Of a stretch of DNA of 64,000 nucleotides, positions 53,841 to 61,968 are shown one piece after another. Source of the stretch: an uncultured Paracoccaceae bacterium (GTDB lineage: Bacteria > Pseudomonadota > Alphaproteobacteria > Rhodobacterales > Rhodobacteraceae). The stretch spans positions 1 through 64,000 of the forward strand of contig CANLQK010000003.1 in the NCBI GenBank assembly GCA_947493255.1, in the 5' to 3' direction. The number at the start of each line of letters is the position of its first letter. Within the stretch, counting starts at the first letter, position 1. The translations under genes were made by a program, and so were the position numbers. The notes below the pieces were generated by a model. It saw only the letters and a list, made by a program, of their open reading frames with translations. It did no database searches and was not told the DNA's origin.

Positions 53841-54604
53841 GTTTCGTAACCGTCCGTGATATTTTTCAAAGCTATGGCAATCGGCCCATTATTGAACGCG
53901 TCAACCTTGACGCGGATGAAGGTGAGTTCGTTTCAATCGTTGGTGCGTCTGGTTGCGGTAAATCCACGTTCCTGCGGCTTTTGCTGGCGCAAGAACGGCC
54001 AACGAAAGGGACCATTCAGATTGATGGTGCCGATCCGGCCAAAGAACCTGGGTTGGATCGCGGTATCGTCTTTCAAAAGTATTCGGTCTTTCCGCATATG
54101 ACCGTGCGGGAAAACATCGTTGCAGGTGAAAGCATGCGCACAGGCTGGGGCCGTTTCTTTGGCGCGCCCCGGCGCGCGGCCCACGCACGTGCCCAAGAAA
54201 CCCTTGCACGGATCGGGTTGGATCATGTGGCGGATCAATACCCCGCAACCCTTTCGGGCGGCATGCAACAGCGGTTGGCCATTGGCCAAGCGTTAACAGC
54301 AAAGCCGCGTGTGCTGTTGCTGGATGAGCCTTTCGGCGCACTTGACCCGGGCACGCGGCTGTCGATGCACGATTTCCTCGACGACCTGCGCGACGAGACC
54401 GGAATGACGGTTTTCATGGTGACTCATGATCTGGACGAAGCATTCAAATTGGGCGACCGCGTTTTGGTTTTCGACAAACCCCGCTGGGACCCCCACGACC
54501 CGTCCGCCTACGGCGCGACGATCACCTATGATTTTGACGCCCGCGACGGCGGCATTCCATTCCAAAGACTGAAGGAAAGTATCAATGTTCGAACAACCCC
54601 GTGA
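53837..54604 (+). CDS. ABC transporter ATP-binding protein of the guanidine operon
   Basis: A 255 aa ATPase, TauB/SsuB-like. Walker A VGASGCGKST, signature LSGGMQQRLAIGQAL, Walker [14 protein letters not shown] and H-loop VTHDLDEAF are intact. I use the ATG at 53837 (MSFVTVRDIFQ), overlapping the permease stop; the track start lies 6 codons before. The 3' end overlaps the guanidine hydrolase start by 20 bases, so both are translated together. A 40-residue tail after the ABC core has FDKPRWDPHDPSAYG, which suits the putative-urea subgroup. Confidence 0.9.
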   Translation: MSFVTVRDIFQSYGNRPIIERVNLDADEGEFVSIVGASGCGKSTFLRLLLAQERPTKGTIQIDGADPAKEPGLDRGIVFQKYSVFPHMTVRENIVAGESMRTGWGRFFGAPRRAAHARAQETLARIGLDHVADQYPATLSGGMQQRLAIGQALTAKPRVLLLDEPFGALDPGTRLSMHDFLDDLRDETGMTVFMVTHDLDEAFKLGDRVLVFDKPRWDPHDPSAYGATITYDFDARDGGIPFQRLKESINVRTTP

Positions 54605-55829
54605 CCGCAGCCGGTCCCATCACAATCAGGATCAACGTCACAGCGAGCTGCGCTATCACCACCCTGATCTAAGCAAACTGCGCGGCTGGAAAGCCATGCA
54701 AGCCGAAGAGGGGTTGCCCGAAACCGGCTGGGATGAGGAGAAGCGCTGGGCGCTGCGCATGGGGCTAACTGGCTCTGACAGTATCGAGGACAAATCCATT
54801 CCAACGTTCGCACGAGGTGAACTGCCCCATTACGCGGGGATCAACACCTTCCTCAAAGCGCCATACGCCGAAGACGTCACCGAAGTGGGCGATTATGATG
54901 CGACGGTTCTGGGCATCCCGTTCGACGGCGGGACGACCTACCGTGCTGGAACACGGTTTGGTCCGCAGGGGCTGCGCAAGATCTCGGCGCTTTATACGCC
55001 ATACAACTACGAAATGGCGGTCGATCTTCGTGAACAGATGACCCTGTGTGATGCAGGCGATGTGTTTACGATCCCTGCAAACATCGAAAAGACGTTTGAT
55101 CAGATTACCCGAGGCGTCAGCCATGTGGCATCTTCTGGCAGCTTGCCGATCATGATCGGTGGCGACCATTCTATCGGCTTCCCGTGCGTGCGTGGCATCG
55201 CAGAATGCACGTCGAAAAAGATTGGTATTATCCATTTTGATCGCCACGCTGACATTCAGGAAAAAGACCTGGATGAACGCATGCACACAACGCCGTGGTT
55301 CCACGCGACCAACATGCCCAACGTACCCGCCAAGAACCTTGTCCAGATCGGTATCGGTGGTTGGCAGGTTCCACGCGAGGCCGTGAAAGTTGCACGCGAA
55401 CGCGAAACCAACATCATCACCATGGGCGACATGGAAAAGATGGGCATCGACAAGACAGTCGAAATGGCGCTGGAGATGGCATGGGATGGTGTTGATATGG
55501 TTTACCTGTCATTCGACATCGACAGCATTGATTGCGGTTTCGTTCCCGGTACGGGCTGGCCAGAACCCGGTGGTTTCTTGCCCCGCGAAGCATTGGCATT
55601 GGTGTCCAAGGTTGCTGCCGAAGGGATCTGCGGCATGGAACTGGTCGAGGTTGCGCCACCGTATGATCAATCCGAGATCACAGCGTTGATGGGAACACGG
55701 GTCATTGTGGACGTTCTGGGGTCCTTGGTTGCATCGGGCAAAATGGGTGCACACAAGCGGCACATGGACAAGCCGGTCACCATTCCGCACGGCGAATTTG
55801 AAGGAAAGCGGTGGTCCAATGCCACATGA
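54585..55829 (+). CDS. gdmH: Guanidine hydrolase (ureohydrolase/agmatinase family)
   Basis: A 414 aa enzyme predicted to split guanidine to urea and ammonia, as shown for the nickel-dependent GdmH of Synechocystis. The binuclear metal ligands are all present: His195 in GGDHSIGF, Asp219, His221 and Asp223 in FDRHADIQ, Asp311 and Asp313 in SFDIDSID. The longer N-terminal part (residues 1-100, including His-rich SHHNQDQRHSELRYHH) and the DSIDCGFVPGTGWPEPGGF loop differ from true agmatinases (LDPAFAPGTGTP) and match the guanidine hydrolase type. It overlaps the upstream ATPase gene by 20 bases with AAGGAAAG before the ATG. The riboswitch context strongly supports guanidine as substrate. Confidence 0.9.
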   Translation: MFEQPRDRSRSHHNQDQRHSELRYHHPDLSKLRGWKAMQAEEGLPETGWDEEKRWALRMGLTGSDSIEDKSIPTFARGELPHYAGINTFLKAPYAEDVTEVGDYDATVLGIPFDGGTTYRAGTRFGPQGLRKISALYTPYNYEMAVDLREQMTLCDAGDVFTIPANIEKTFDQITRGVSHVASSGSLPIMIGGDHSIGFPCVRGIAECTSKKIGIIHFDRHADIQEKDLDERMHTTPWFHATNMPNVPAKNLVQIGIGGWQVPREAVKVARERETNIITMGDMEKMGIDKTVEMALEMAWDGVDMVYLSFDIDSIDCGFVPGTGWPEPGGFLPREALALVSKVAAEGICGMELVEVAPPYDQSEITALMGTRVIVDVLGSLVASGKMGAHKRHMDKPVTIPHGEFEGKRWSNAT

Positions 55830-56262
55830 TATTGTGAACGGTCATATCGGCCACATTGGGCACAACCACGCCCATGACGGCGATCATTTGCACAGCCATA
55901 TGCCTGACGCAGACCGCGCCGAAGAACTGCGCGTTTTAACGACGCAGTTCATCGACGGGTTCATCGACGCAAAAGATAAAATGTCATATCTGCGCATCTC
56001 CGGGGTTCCATTGGAGATGCCTGACCCAAACGGCGGGCCGACATTGAAACTCGTAGACGTCACCTTGACAACAGAATGGCAAGTTGGAACGGCCTCCCCC
56101 TCATTTGGGTCACAAGAGCTAAGCTATCTTCCGTACCCTGGGCCTATGGTGACGGAACGTACAAATATGGGGCTTGTTTACGTATCGCTGCACGTCAAAC
56201 ATGTGGAAGATCTGCGCAACTTCATGAAAGGTCATGATGCAGCTGGCGGGTTAGCCGAATGA
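55819..56262 (+). CDS. His-rich protein downstream of guanidine hydrolase (possible nickel-handling accessory)
   Basis: A 147 aa protein I cannot assign to a named family. Residues 1-27 contain nine histidines (NGHIGHIGHNHAHDGDHLHSH), a style common in nickel and zinc chaperones such as HypB or UreE. The rest, about 30-147, is a compact globular domain with DKMSYLRISGVPLEMPDP and LGVTLTTEWQVG-like strands, ending HVEDLRNFMKGHDAAGG. There is no cysteine. I use the ATG at 55819, overlapping the hydrolase end by 11 bases; the track start lies 38 codons earlier inside that gene. Synechocystis GdmH needs dedicated HypA/HypB-like partners; this may fill that role, by inference. Confidence 0.85.
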   Translation: MPHDIVNGHIGHIGHNHAHDGDHLHSHMPDADRAEELRVLTTQFIDGFIDAKDKMSYLRISGVPLEMPDPNGGPTLKLVDVTLTTEWQVGTASPSFGSQELSYLPYPGPMVTERTNMGLVYVSLHVKHVEDLRNFMKGHDAAGGLAE

Positions 56263-56480
56263 AATTTGTCGTAGTCGCCATTTGTGTGTTTGCAGCCACA
56301 CCTGCCCTCGCTCATCACGAATTCATAGTTGCAAGCTCGATAATGCCGCTTGCAGCGGCCTCTGCAATCATACCGCTTGCTGCATTTACCGCGTGGCGCA
56401 AAGCGCACAAAAGAAAGAATGGTGGGCAAGCAGTTACACGAATTTCTTTTTTTGGGAAACGCGTAAAACTGCGGCGCTGA
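56259..56480 (+). CDS. Small exported or membrane protein in the guanidine operon
   Basis: A 73 aa protein, unrecognised. The N-terminus MKFVVVAICVFAATPALA looks like a cleavable signal with AxA site; the mature part would start HHEF, then a hydrophobic stretch FIVASSIMPLAAASAIIPLAAF, then a very basic tail (WRKAHKRKNGG and RISFFGKRVKLRR). Two-helix topology is equally possible if the signal is not cut. The ATGA overlap with the His-rich gene argues that it is real and part of the operon. The HH start might bind metal. Function unknown. Confidence 0.65.
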   Translation: MKFVVVAICVFAATPALAHHEFIVASSIMPLAAASAIIPLAAFTAWRKAHKRKNGGQAVTRISFFGKRVKLRR

Positions 56481-56541
56481 AAGTGAACGTCGGCTTTTAG
56501 TTTACTAGTCGGCGACCGCCGGAACGCTGCTAGTCTCAGCA

Positions 56542-56585
56542 TTGGGCCGTTCGTGAAGACGGCCCAAGTGTTTAGGTTTTTATAG
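56542..56585 (+). terminator. Terminator of the guanidine operon
   Basis: TTGGGCCGT-TCGTGAAG-ACGGCCCAA is a perfect 9-base stem with an 8-base loop, followed by GTGTTTAGGTTTTTATAG. The T-rich tail makes it a good intrinsic terminator for the transcript that began at the riboswitch. Confidence 0.8.
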
Positions 56586-56650
56586 CTTCGGCGATAACCA
56601 GCGTGTCTTCAGGCTCAACTCCAGGCCGTCTGGCGGTGATGCCCATCTTG

Positions 56651-57166
56651 TTATGGCTCGACAATAATCGGTCTGCCCGAAGGTTGCCCGTCTACTTTTA
56701 GAATTCGGCAACCTTCGTTCGTCTCATCGAATGCGCGCCATAGGTGCTGGTCTCTAGACCAATGGATGATATCAACCACCTTTGCTTTCACCAGACCGCA
56801 ACCGCCCAACTCGTTGTCGACGGTAAAACTAAAGAAGGCCAGACCAAGATGGCTTTCAGCCGGCTCCTGCTGAACACTGATCTCACAGACGTGTTGGGGC
56901 TTGATTGCCTTCATCTGATCAACGATCCAGCCATGGTTTCAGGCTGGGCGCAGTGCACGAATGGCGGGCAAGTCTGACGTTGGCATAATGGCCCCCCAAT
57001 TCACCACGCCATCATTCTTCGACAAGTCGACGTTGAGAAGACGTACGATCACATGATCCTGCGCCGCATCCAGGGGCGGTACGAGCCCATTCTGACTAAT
57101 GCAGCGCGGTGTGTCTGCGGTTGTGATCTCCATCAAGTTAGTTGACGAAGAATGGATCTCCAGCAT
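56651..57166 (-). pseudogene. Degenerate ORF with in-frame stop
   Basis: Two track ORFs, 56939-57166 and 56651-56914, lie in the same minus-strand frame and are separated only by one TGA (56939-56941) with readable sequence NHGWIVDQ between. Joined they give about 170 aa with segments such as DHVIVRLLNVDLS, VVNWGAIMPTSDLP, FFSFTVDNELGGCGLVKAK and GCRILKVDGQPSG, which look like real protein. I do not recognise the family. A single TGG to TGA change would explain the stop, so it is probably a recent pseudogene, or two fragments of one. Confidence 0.4.
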
Positions 57167-57536
57167 CTTTCAGTTCGCAGGCGTTTCCGTCTGGATCTGT
57201 AAACGTTCCAACGATACCCCAATTATAAGTCTTGATTCTAACGGACACTCCGTGCTTTTCCAACAAGCCTGCACTGGCCTTCACATCACAGACATTGAAG
57301 CGCAGCATCGTGGGGTTTTCATAATTTGCTTTGCGATGATCCCGAGCCACGCCACCGGTCTCAATCATCAGATAACCATCCCCGAAACGAAGGCAGCAAA
57401 GTCCATCCTTTTCAAACCAGACCGGAAGACCGAGGAGGTCTCGATAAAATTTCAAACATTCGTCGTAGCGCTCGGTTCCCAGAATGATACCGAAGTGTTT
57501 GGTCAAATTAGCTATGTTATTCGCGTTTTTTGTCAC
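57138..57536 (-). CDS. VOC-family (glyoxalase/dioxygenase-like) protein
   Basis: A 132 aa VOC-fold protein with the two beta-alpha-beta-beta-beta modules: FGIILGTERYDECLKFYRDLLGLPV, CLRFGDGYLMIETGG, then MLRFNVCDVKASAGLLEKHGV and GTFTDPDGNACELKDAGDPFF. Metal ligands of glyoxalases appear as the early His (KHFG), the Glu in MIE and the Glu near GNACELK. Substrates range from glyoxals to antibiotics and cannot be told. It stands alone, 28 bases overlapping the end of the degenerate ORF on the same strand. Family call is firm. Confidence 0.85.
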   Translation of the reverse strand: MTKNANNIANLTKHFGIILGTERYDECLKFYRDLLGLPVWFEKDGLCCLRFGDGYLMIETGGVARDHRKANYENPTMLRFNVCDVKASAGLLEKHGVSVRIKTYNWGIVGTFTDPDGNACELKDAGDPFFVN

Positions 57537-57795
57537 CGTGAAATTCCCAATTCATGTGAAACCACAGGGTAATTTCTCAAGTTAACTTGAGATCAAGGTA
57601 TAATTTTTCGGAATGGACGGATTATTGCTCCGAGAGCAGTTGTTGCGCTCGGCAACAGACAACTTGATCTCAACGCCGCTCGCTTCTTTTGTGGGCCAGT
57701 CTTATGCCTGTCGAAAATAAAGTAAAAAATTTCAACGTACACTGTAAGTTTAAGTCGTACGCCCCTGGTTTTACTGACAACTCAAATGAAAGCGA
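57537..57795. other. Gene-free stretch upstream of the VOC gene
   Basis: About 260 bases with low coding quality. AT-rich sequence near 57570-57620 (TTCTCAAGTTAACTTGAGATC) contains the perfect inverted repeat TCTCAAGTTAACTTGAGA at 57576-57593, an 18-base palindrome that may be an operator for the VOC gene. Confidence 0.5.
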
Positions 57796-58404
57796 TCATT
57801 TGCTAAGGCCGGTTTTAAGGTTTTCCGCTGCGATTGCGAACGTGGTCTCGTCAGCAAGTCCTTCGACCCGTGCCGCGACAGTTTCGTCCAATTGAAGCCC
57901 CCACGTTTTAATGAAGTAGCCCAATACCACGTACATGCCGTGAATGGCCGTAAGGTCCATGATTTGCGCAGTGGTGAAATGTGAATCAAGTGCGGCCAGC
58001 GTCTCGGCGCGAACTTTTTGGTGCACCATCAAGTCGTCAACAGCACGCAAAATCAACGCCTGATCTTCAGGAAAAGCATCTGTAGGGTCTGGCTCCAAAA
58101 CGGCGTTTATTGTGTCAATGGGCATACCCAATTGGCTTGCGCGATCAACATGCGATGCCCATTCATACCATGTTCCTAAGTGTACACCGACCCGCAAGAT
58201 GACCAATTCACCTAAGGTTTTTCCAAGCGATCCACCGGTCACGGAATAGTTGCGAAAGTCCCACCATGCTTTCAGCAGGTCGGGGCTGTGCGCCATCAAC
58301 TTGTGCACGTTGATGGGGGCACCATTCATGTCTGCGACGACACGATCAAGCGAAGTGGGCCAGTCATCAGTCGGGCGTGGTGAAATCTTTGGGGCTGATG
58401 TCAT
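57796..58404 (-). CDS. Carboxymuconolactone decarboxylase family protein
   Basis: A 202 aa all-helical protein of the CMD/AhpD superfamily. The core reads LGKTLGELVILRVGVHLGTWYEWASHVDRA, in parts, and the CxxC of AhpD peroxidases is absent, so a peroxidase role is unlikely. The Glu and His in YEWASHVDRAS match the acid-base pair of gamma-carboxymuconolactone decarboxylases and similar enzymes. It could be a lyase, isomerase or lactone-related enzyme. It stands alone between a VOC gene and the transglycosylase, with a small gap on each side. Confidence 0.85.
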   Translation of the reverse strand: MTSAPKISPRPTDDWPTSLDRVVADMNGAPINVHKLMAHSPDLLKAWWDFRNYSVTGGSLGKTLGELVILRVGVHLGTWYEWASHVDRASQLGMPIDTINAVLEPDPTDAFPEDQALILRAVDDLMVHQKVRAETLAALDSHFTTAQIMDLTAIHGMYVVLGYFIKTWGLQLDETVAARVEGLADETTFAIAAENLKTGLSK

Positions 58405-58590
58405 GGTGTCTCTCCTGTGTTTTGGGATGCTAACCTAAAGCCGACGTTTCACGATAGACCGAACCGCTTATCGGAATGTTCATAGTTGATGCTGGCGGGC
58501 TCCTTTTGGCAATGGGCGGAGACCAGCCACCTTTGCCATGGGTATCATCATTTTGCTTTTCATCTTTCATGAGACGGTTAGCTTTGGCGC

Positions 58591-59730
58591 ATGGTATTGA
58601 ATAGACGTTTTTTAGTTTGTGGTTTGGGATCCTTGGCATTTGCAGCCTGCACGCAAACGGCCACAACCCGCCAACCTTCTGCGCAAACATTGGCTGCTGA
58701 CTTGCGCCCGCTACAAACGCCGGCGTTTTCAGCGTGGGTTGCACAGTTTCGAGGGCGTGCTCGCGCGGCAGGAATTAGTGAAAACACACTGAATGCCGCC
58801 TTCGCCGACGCTGGATACATTCCCGGTGTTGTTGATCGTGATCGTAACCAAATTCAAACCCGCCGCACCTTCGAGGACTATTTGGCCATCGTTGCGTCTG
58901 ACGAACGCATTGCGAAAGGTCGGGCTGCGTTACTACAAAATGCGAGCGTCTTGCGGGCAATCGAAAGCCGATACGGTGTCGACCAGCTCATCGTTGCTGC
59001 GATTTGGGGCGCGGAAAGTTTCTATGGCGAACGGCGCGGCGAGATTCCGGTTATATCTTCAACCGCAACTTTGGCGTTTGATGGCCGGAGGGGGGCGTTT
59101 TATGAAAGCCAGCTCATTGCTGCGCTCAAGATTTTGCAAAATGGTGATACGACCGCCAGCAATATGCGCGGAAGCTGGGCTGGGGCAATGGGACACACGC
59201 AGTTTATCCCGACTTCTTACGAAGGTTTCGCTGTAGATTTTACCGGCGATGGTCGGCGAGATATTTGGTCGGATGACCCAAGCGATGCATTGGCGTCGAC
59301 GGCAGCCTATTTGGCCCGAAACGGTTGGCGGTCAGGTTTGAAATGGGGCGCAGAAGTAGGCACGGGCGGCCCTGATGGTCGCGTGATTCAGCCGCAAGCT
59401 GGCGGCGTTCGGTTTAATGTTACTCAAAATTTCAACGTCCTGAAAACTTATAATAACTCGGATTTTTATGCCTTAGGGATAGGGCATCTTGCTGACCGTA
59501 TTGGCGGTGCGGGCCCATTGCGAGGCAGTTTCCCACCTGACGCAAATGGCCTGACACAAGCGGATAGAATGACGGTGCAACGTGGATTGATCCAACGTGG
59601 ATATGACGTTGGTACTGTGGATGGCGTGATTGGACCCAAGTCCATCGAAGCCATTCGGGATTTTCAACGCCGGCAAGGGCTGGCCGTAACGGGGCTTGCT
59701 ACTCGTGATGTTCTGGCGCGATTGCGATAG
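58591..59730 (+). CDS. Lytic murein transglycosylase (MltB-like) lipoprotein
   Basis: A 379 aa periplasmic enzyme that cleaves peptidoglycan glycan strands. The lipobox LAFAAC near residue 20 predicts a lipoprotein. The SLT_2 domain (about 45-310) has catalytic Glu in WGAESFYGERRGEIPV and the AMGHTQFIPTSYEGF motif; RDIWSDDPSDALASTAAYL also fits. The C-terminal PG_binding_1 domain (about 318-378) reads QRGLIQRGYDVGTVDGVIG. It starts at ATG 58591; an alternative TTG two codons later is possible. It stands alone. Confidence 0.93.
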   Translation: MVLNRRFLVCGLGSLAFAACTQTATTRQPSAQTLAADLRPLQTPAFSAWVAQFRGRARAAGISENTLNAAFADAGYIPGVVDRDRNQIQTRRTFEDYLAIVASDERIAKGRAALLQNASVLRAIESRYGVDQLIVAAIWGAESFYGERRGEIPVISSTATLAFDGRRGAFYESQLIAALKILQNGDTTASNMRGSWAGAMGHTQFIPTSYEGFAVDFTGDGRRDIWSDDPSDALASTAAYLARNGWRSGLKWGAEVGTGGPDGRVIQPQAGGVRFNVTQNFNVLKTYNNSDFYALGIGHLADRIGGAGPLRGSFPPDANGLTQADRMTVQRGLIQRGYDVGTVDGVIGPKSIEAIRDFQRRQGLAVTGLATRDVLARLR

Positions 59731-59796
59731 GTTTCGCCGTAGACTTCTTCGTGTTTGTGGGACAGTTTGTGATGACCCCATAGTCCGAGAAATTCT

Positions 59797-61062
59797 ATGA
59801 CCCTTCCAAATCTGAACGACCCGAATGCGTTTTTGCGCGAGCTGTTTGATGTTGCAGTTAAACAGGCCGACCCAATGCGCTGCTTGGCGCCTTATTTGGG
59901 CGATAAGCCCAAAGGACGTGTGGTGGTTTTGGGTGCAGGCAAGGCGTCAGCGCGTATGGCCGAGGCAGTAGAAGCTGCTTGGGGCCCGTGCGAGGGTTTT
60001 GTCATCACGCGATACGGATACGCACGCCCCTGCAAAGGGATCGAGATTGTAGAGGCGGCGCATCCTGTGCCCGACCAAGCCGGCGTCGAAGCCACGCAAC
60101 GTCTGTTAAGTATCGCCAACGGGCTTGGACCTGATGATACCTGCGTGATGTTAATATCGGGCGGCGGATCGGCGTTGTTGTGCGCGCCTGCAAATGGCCT
60201 GACGTTGGCAAACAAACAGGATTTGAGCGCAGCGATGTTGGCCAGCGGTATGCCCATCGGCGATATCAACGGCATCCGCAAAGAACTGTCCGCGGTGAAA
60301 GGTGGACGTTTGGCAGCGGCAGTGCACCCAGCAAAACTAAAGGTATTGATGATTTCGGATGTTCCGGGAGATGCACCAGGTGATATCGCAAGCGGCCCGA
60401 CAGTTGGCCATGATGGCGATGCAGAACGTGCGGTCCGGACTTTGGCCGATTGGGAAGTCACGCCGCCTAAGCCGATTGCTTCGTTTTTGGCAGCCGGTGG
60501 CGACCCTTTGGGGGCGGATGACGTGCGGTTGGATAGTGTGGAAAACGTGATTGTTGCCGCGCCGTCGCAATCTTTGGCCGCTGCAGAAAAGCTGGCCCGT
60601 CAGACGGGTGTCAAAGTGCGCAATTTGGGGGACAACCTTGAAGGCGAAGCGCGGCAATTAGCTGTTGCCCAAGTGGGGGCCGCAGTTCAGATCGCTGATA
60701 GTCACCCCAAACAACCTGTCCTTTTGTTGTCAGGTGGCGAATGCACTGTGACGCGACGGGGCAACGGTGTTGGTGGCCCGAATGCTGAGTTCACGCTTGC
60801 TGCTGCCGTTGCGCTGAAGGGGCATCCAAAGATACATGTTCTGGCCTGTGATACAGATGGTGTGGATGGCGCGGCCGAAGTAGCAGGAGCAATTGCGGAC
60901 CCAACCACATTGGCGTTGGCCGAAGCAAAGGGCATTTCTGCTGATGCACAACTGGCTGAAAACAATGCGCATGGGTTCTTCGAAGCAATTGATGGGCAGG
61001 TTGTGACGGGGCCAACCCTGACGAATGTGAATGACTTCCGTGCAATACTGATCATGCCATGA
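59797..61062 (+). CDS. Glycerate 2-kinase (MOFRL family, GckA/TtuD-like)
   Basis: A 421 aa two-domain kinase (EC 2.7.1.165). The N-terminal Rossmann-like domain has VVLGAGKASARMAEAVE and the nucleotide-binding CVMLISGGGSALLCAP; the MOFRL domain near the C-terminus has GGECTVTRRGNGVGGPNAEFTLAAA. It phosphorylates glycerate at the 2-position for the serine/glyoxylate routes. Older labels for the family are hydroxypyruvate reductase TtuD; the kinase role is better supported. Its stop overlaps the next gene by ATGA. Full length. Confidence 0.9.
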   Translation: MTLPNLNDPNAFLRELFDVAVKQADPMRCLAPYLGDKPKGRVVVLGAGKASARMAEAVEAAWGPCEGFVITRYGYARPCKGIEIVEAAHPVPDQAGVEATQRLLSIANGLGPDDTCVMLISGGGSALLCAPANGLTLANKQDLSAAMLASGMPIGDINGIRKELSAVKGGRLAAAVHPAKLKVLMISDVPGDAPGDIASGPTVGHDGDAERAVRTLADWEVTPPKPIASFLAAGGDPLGADDVRLDSVENVIVAAPSQSLAAAEKLARQTGVKVRNLGDNLEGEARQLAVAQVGAAVQIADSHPKQPVLLLSGGECTVTRRGNGVGGPNAEFTLAAAVALKGHPKIHVLACDTDGVDGAAEVAGAIADPTTLALAEAKGISADAQLAENNAHGFFEAIDGQVVTGPTLTNVNDFRAILIMP

Positions 61063-61958
61063 AAAAATGGGTGAAACGCGTTGGCCAAATCAGTGGCGCG
61101 ATATTGGCCGTTTTGGTTGGCATGGTTGCCTGCAATTCATTGCCCCAACCTGTCGCGCCCGCTGCGCCAAACAATCTGCGTGTCGCGACCTATAACGTAC
61201 ATTACATTTGGCTTGGCAGACAGACTGGCGATTGGTCGGTGGGCGATTGGGATCGCCGCAAATTACCGTTGCAATCTGCGTTCCGGTCATTGGACGCGGA
61301 TGTTGTCGGTTTTCAGGAGATGGAAAGTTTCGGTCGTGGGCTGGCGCCCCAAAATCTGACGCTAGATTTTCTACGCGATCAAAACCCAGATTATGCTGTT
61401 GCCGCCGTGGGTGACCCCGCCGACTTTCCATCCACGCAGCCAATTTTCTATCGCACCGATCGATTGACGCTGCTGGATCAGGGATGGTTCTTCTTTTCCC
61501 ACACGCCAGACGTAATCTATTCGCGCACCTTTAATGGATCATGGCCCGCTTTCGCCAGTTGGGCGGAATTCAAAGACAAAGACGGAACCACCTTTCGTGT
61601 TTACAATCTGCACACGGAATACCGCAGCATGTCGAACAAACAGCTCGCGGTGGCGCTGGTGGCCGAACGCATTGCTGAACCGGCCGGCCGTATGCCGGTA
61701 TTCGTGATCGGTGATTTCAATGCGATCCGTGGGTCGAAAACATTGGGAATTCTTGAGGATTCGGGCGTTACGTTCTGGCCTGCACAAGGGTCATCGTTTC
61801 ACTTCAATCGCGGGTTGAACCTGTTTCCGGCGATTGATCATATCGGTGGAACCGACGGAATTGAATCCGTTGGGGAGGCCTTTTCTGTACGAGGCAAATT
61901 TGATGGGGAATGGCCGACGGATCATTATCCCGTCGTTGGTGATTTCCGCCTGGAATAA
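61059..61958 (+). CDS. Endonuclease/exonuclease/phosphatase family lipoprotein
   Basis: A 299 aa protein of the EEP fold. The N-terminal LAVLVGMVAC is a lipobox, so it is probably anchored outside the cytoplasm. Catalytic motifs are RVATYNVHYI, GFQEMES with the metal Glu, FVIGDFNAIRGS and the final DHYPVVGDFRLE with the general base His. Substrates of this family include nucleic acids, phosphoinositides and phospholipids; an extracytoplasmic location suggests scavenging of phosphate or membrane lipids. It overlaps the glycerate kinase by ATGA and converges with the CdsA gene. Confidence 0.88.
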   Translation: MKKWVKRVGQISGAILAVLVGMVACNSLPQPVAPAAPNNLRVATYNVHYIWLGRQTGDWSVGDWDRRKLPLQSAFRSLDADVVGFQEMESFGRGLAPQNLTLDFLRDQNPDYAVAAVGDPADFPSTQPIFYRTDRLTLLDQGWFFFSHTPDVIYSRTFNGSWPAFASWAEFKDKDGTTFRVYNLHTEYRSMSNKQLAVALVAERIAEPAGRMPVFVIGDFNAIRGSKTLGILEDSGVTFWPAQGSSFHFNRGLNLFPAIDHIGGTDGIESVGEAFSVRGKFDGEWPTDHYPVVGDFRLE

Positions 61959-61968
61959 TGCGCCATAG

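Noticed and set aside
53901-54341. 146-aa minus-strand ORF over the guanidine-operon ATPase
   Set aside because: Antisense to an intact ABC ATPase, with no recognisable motif.
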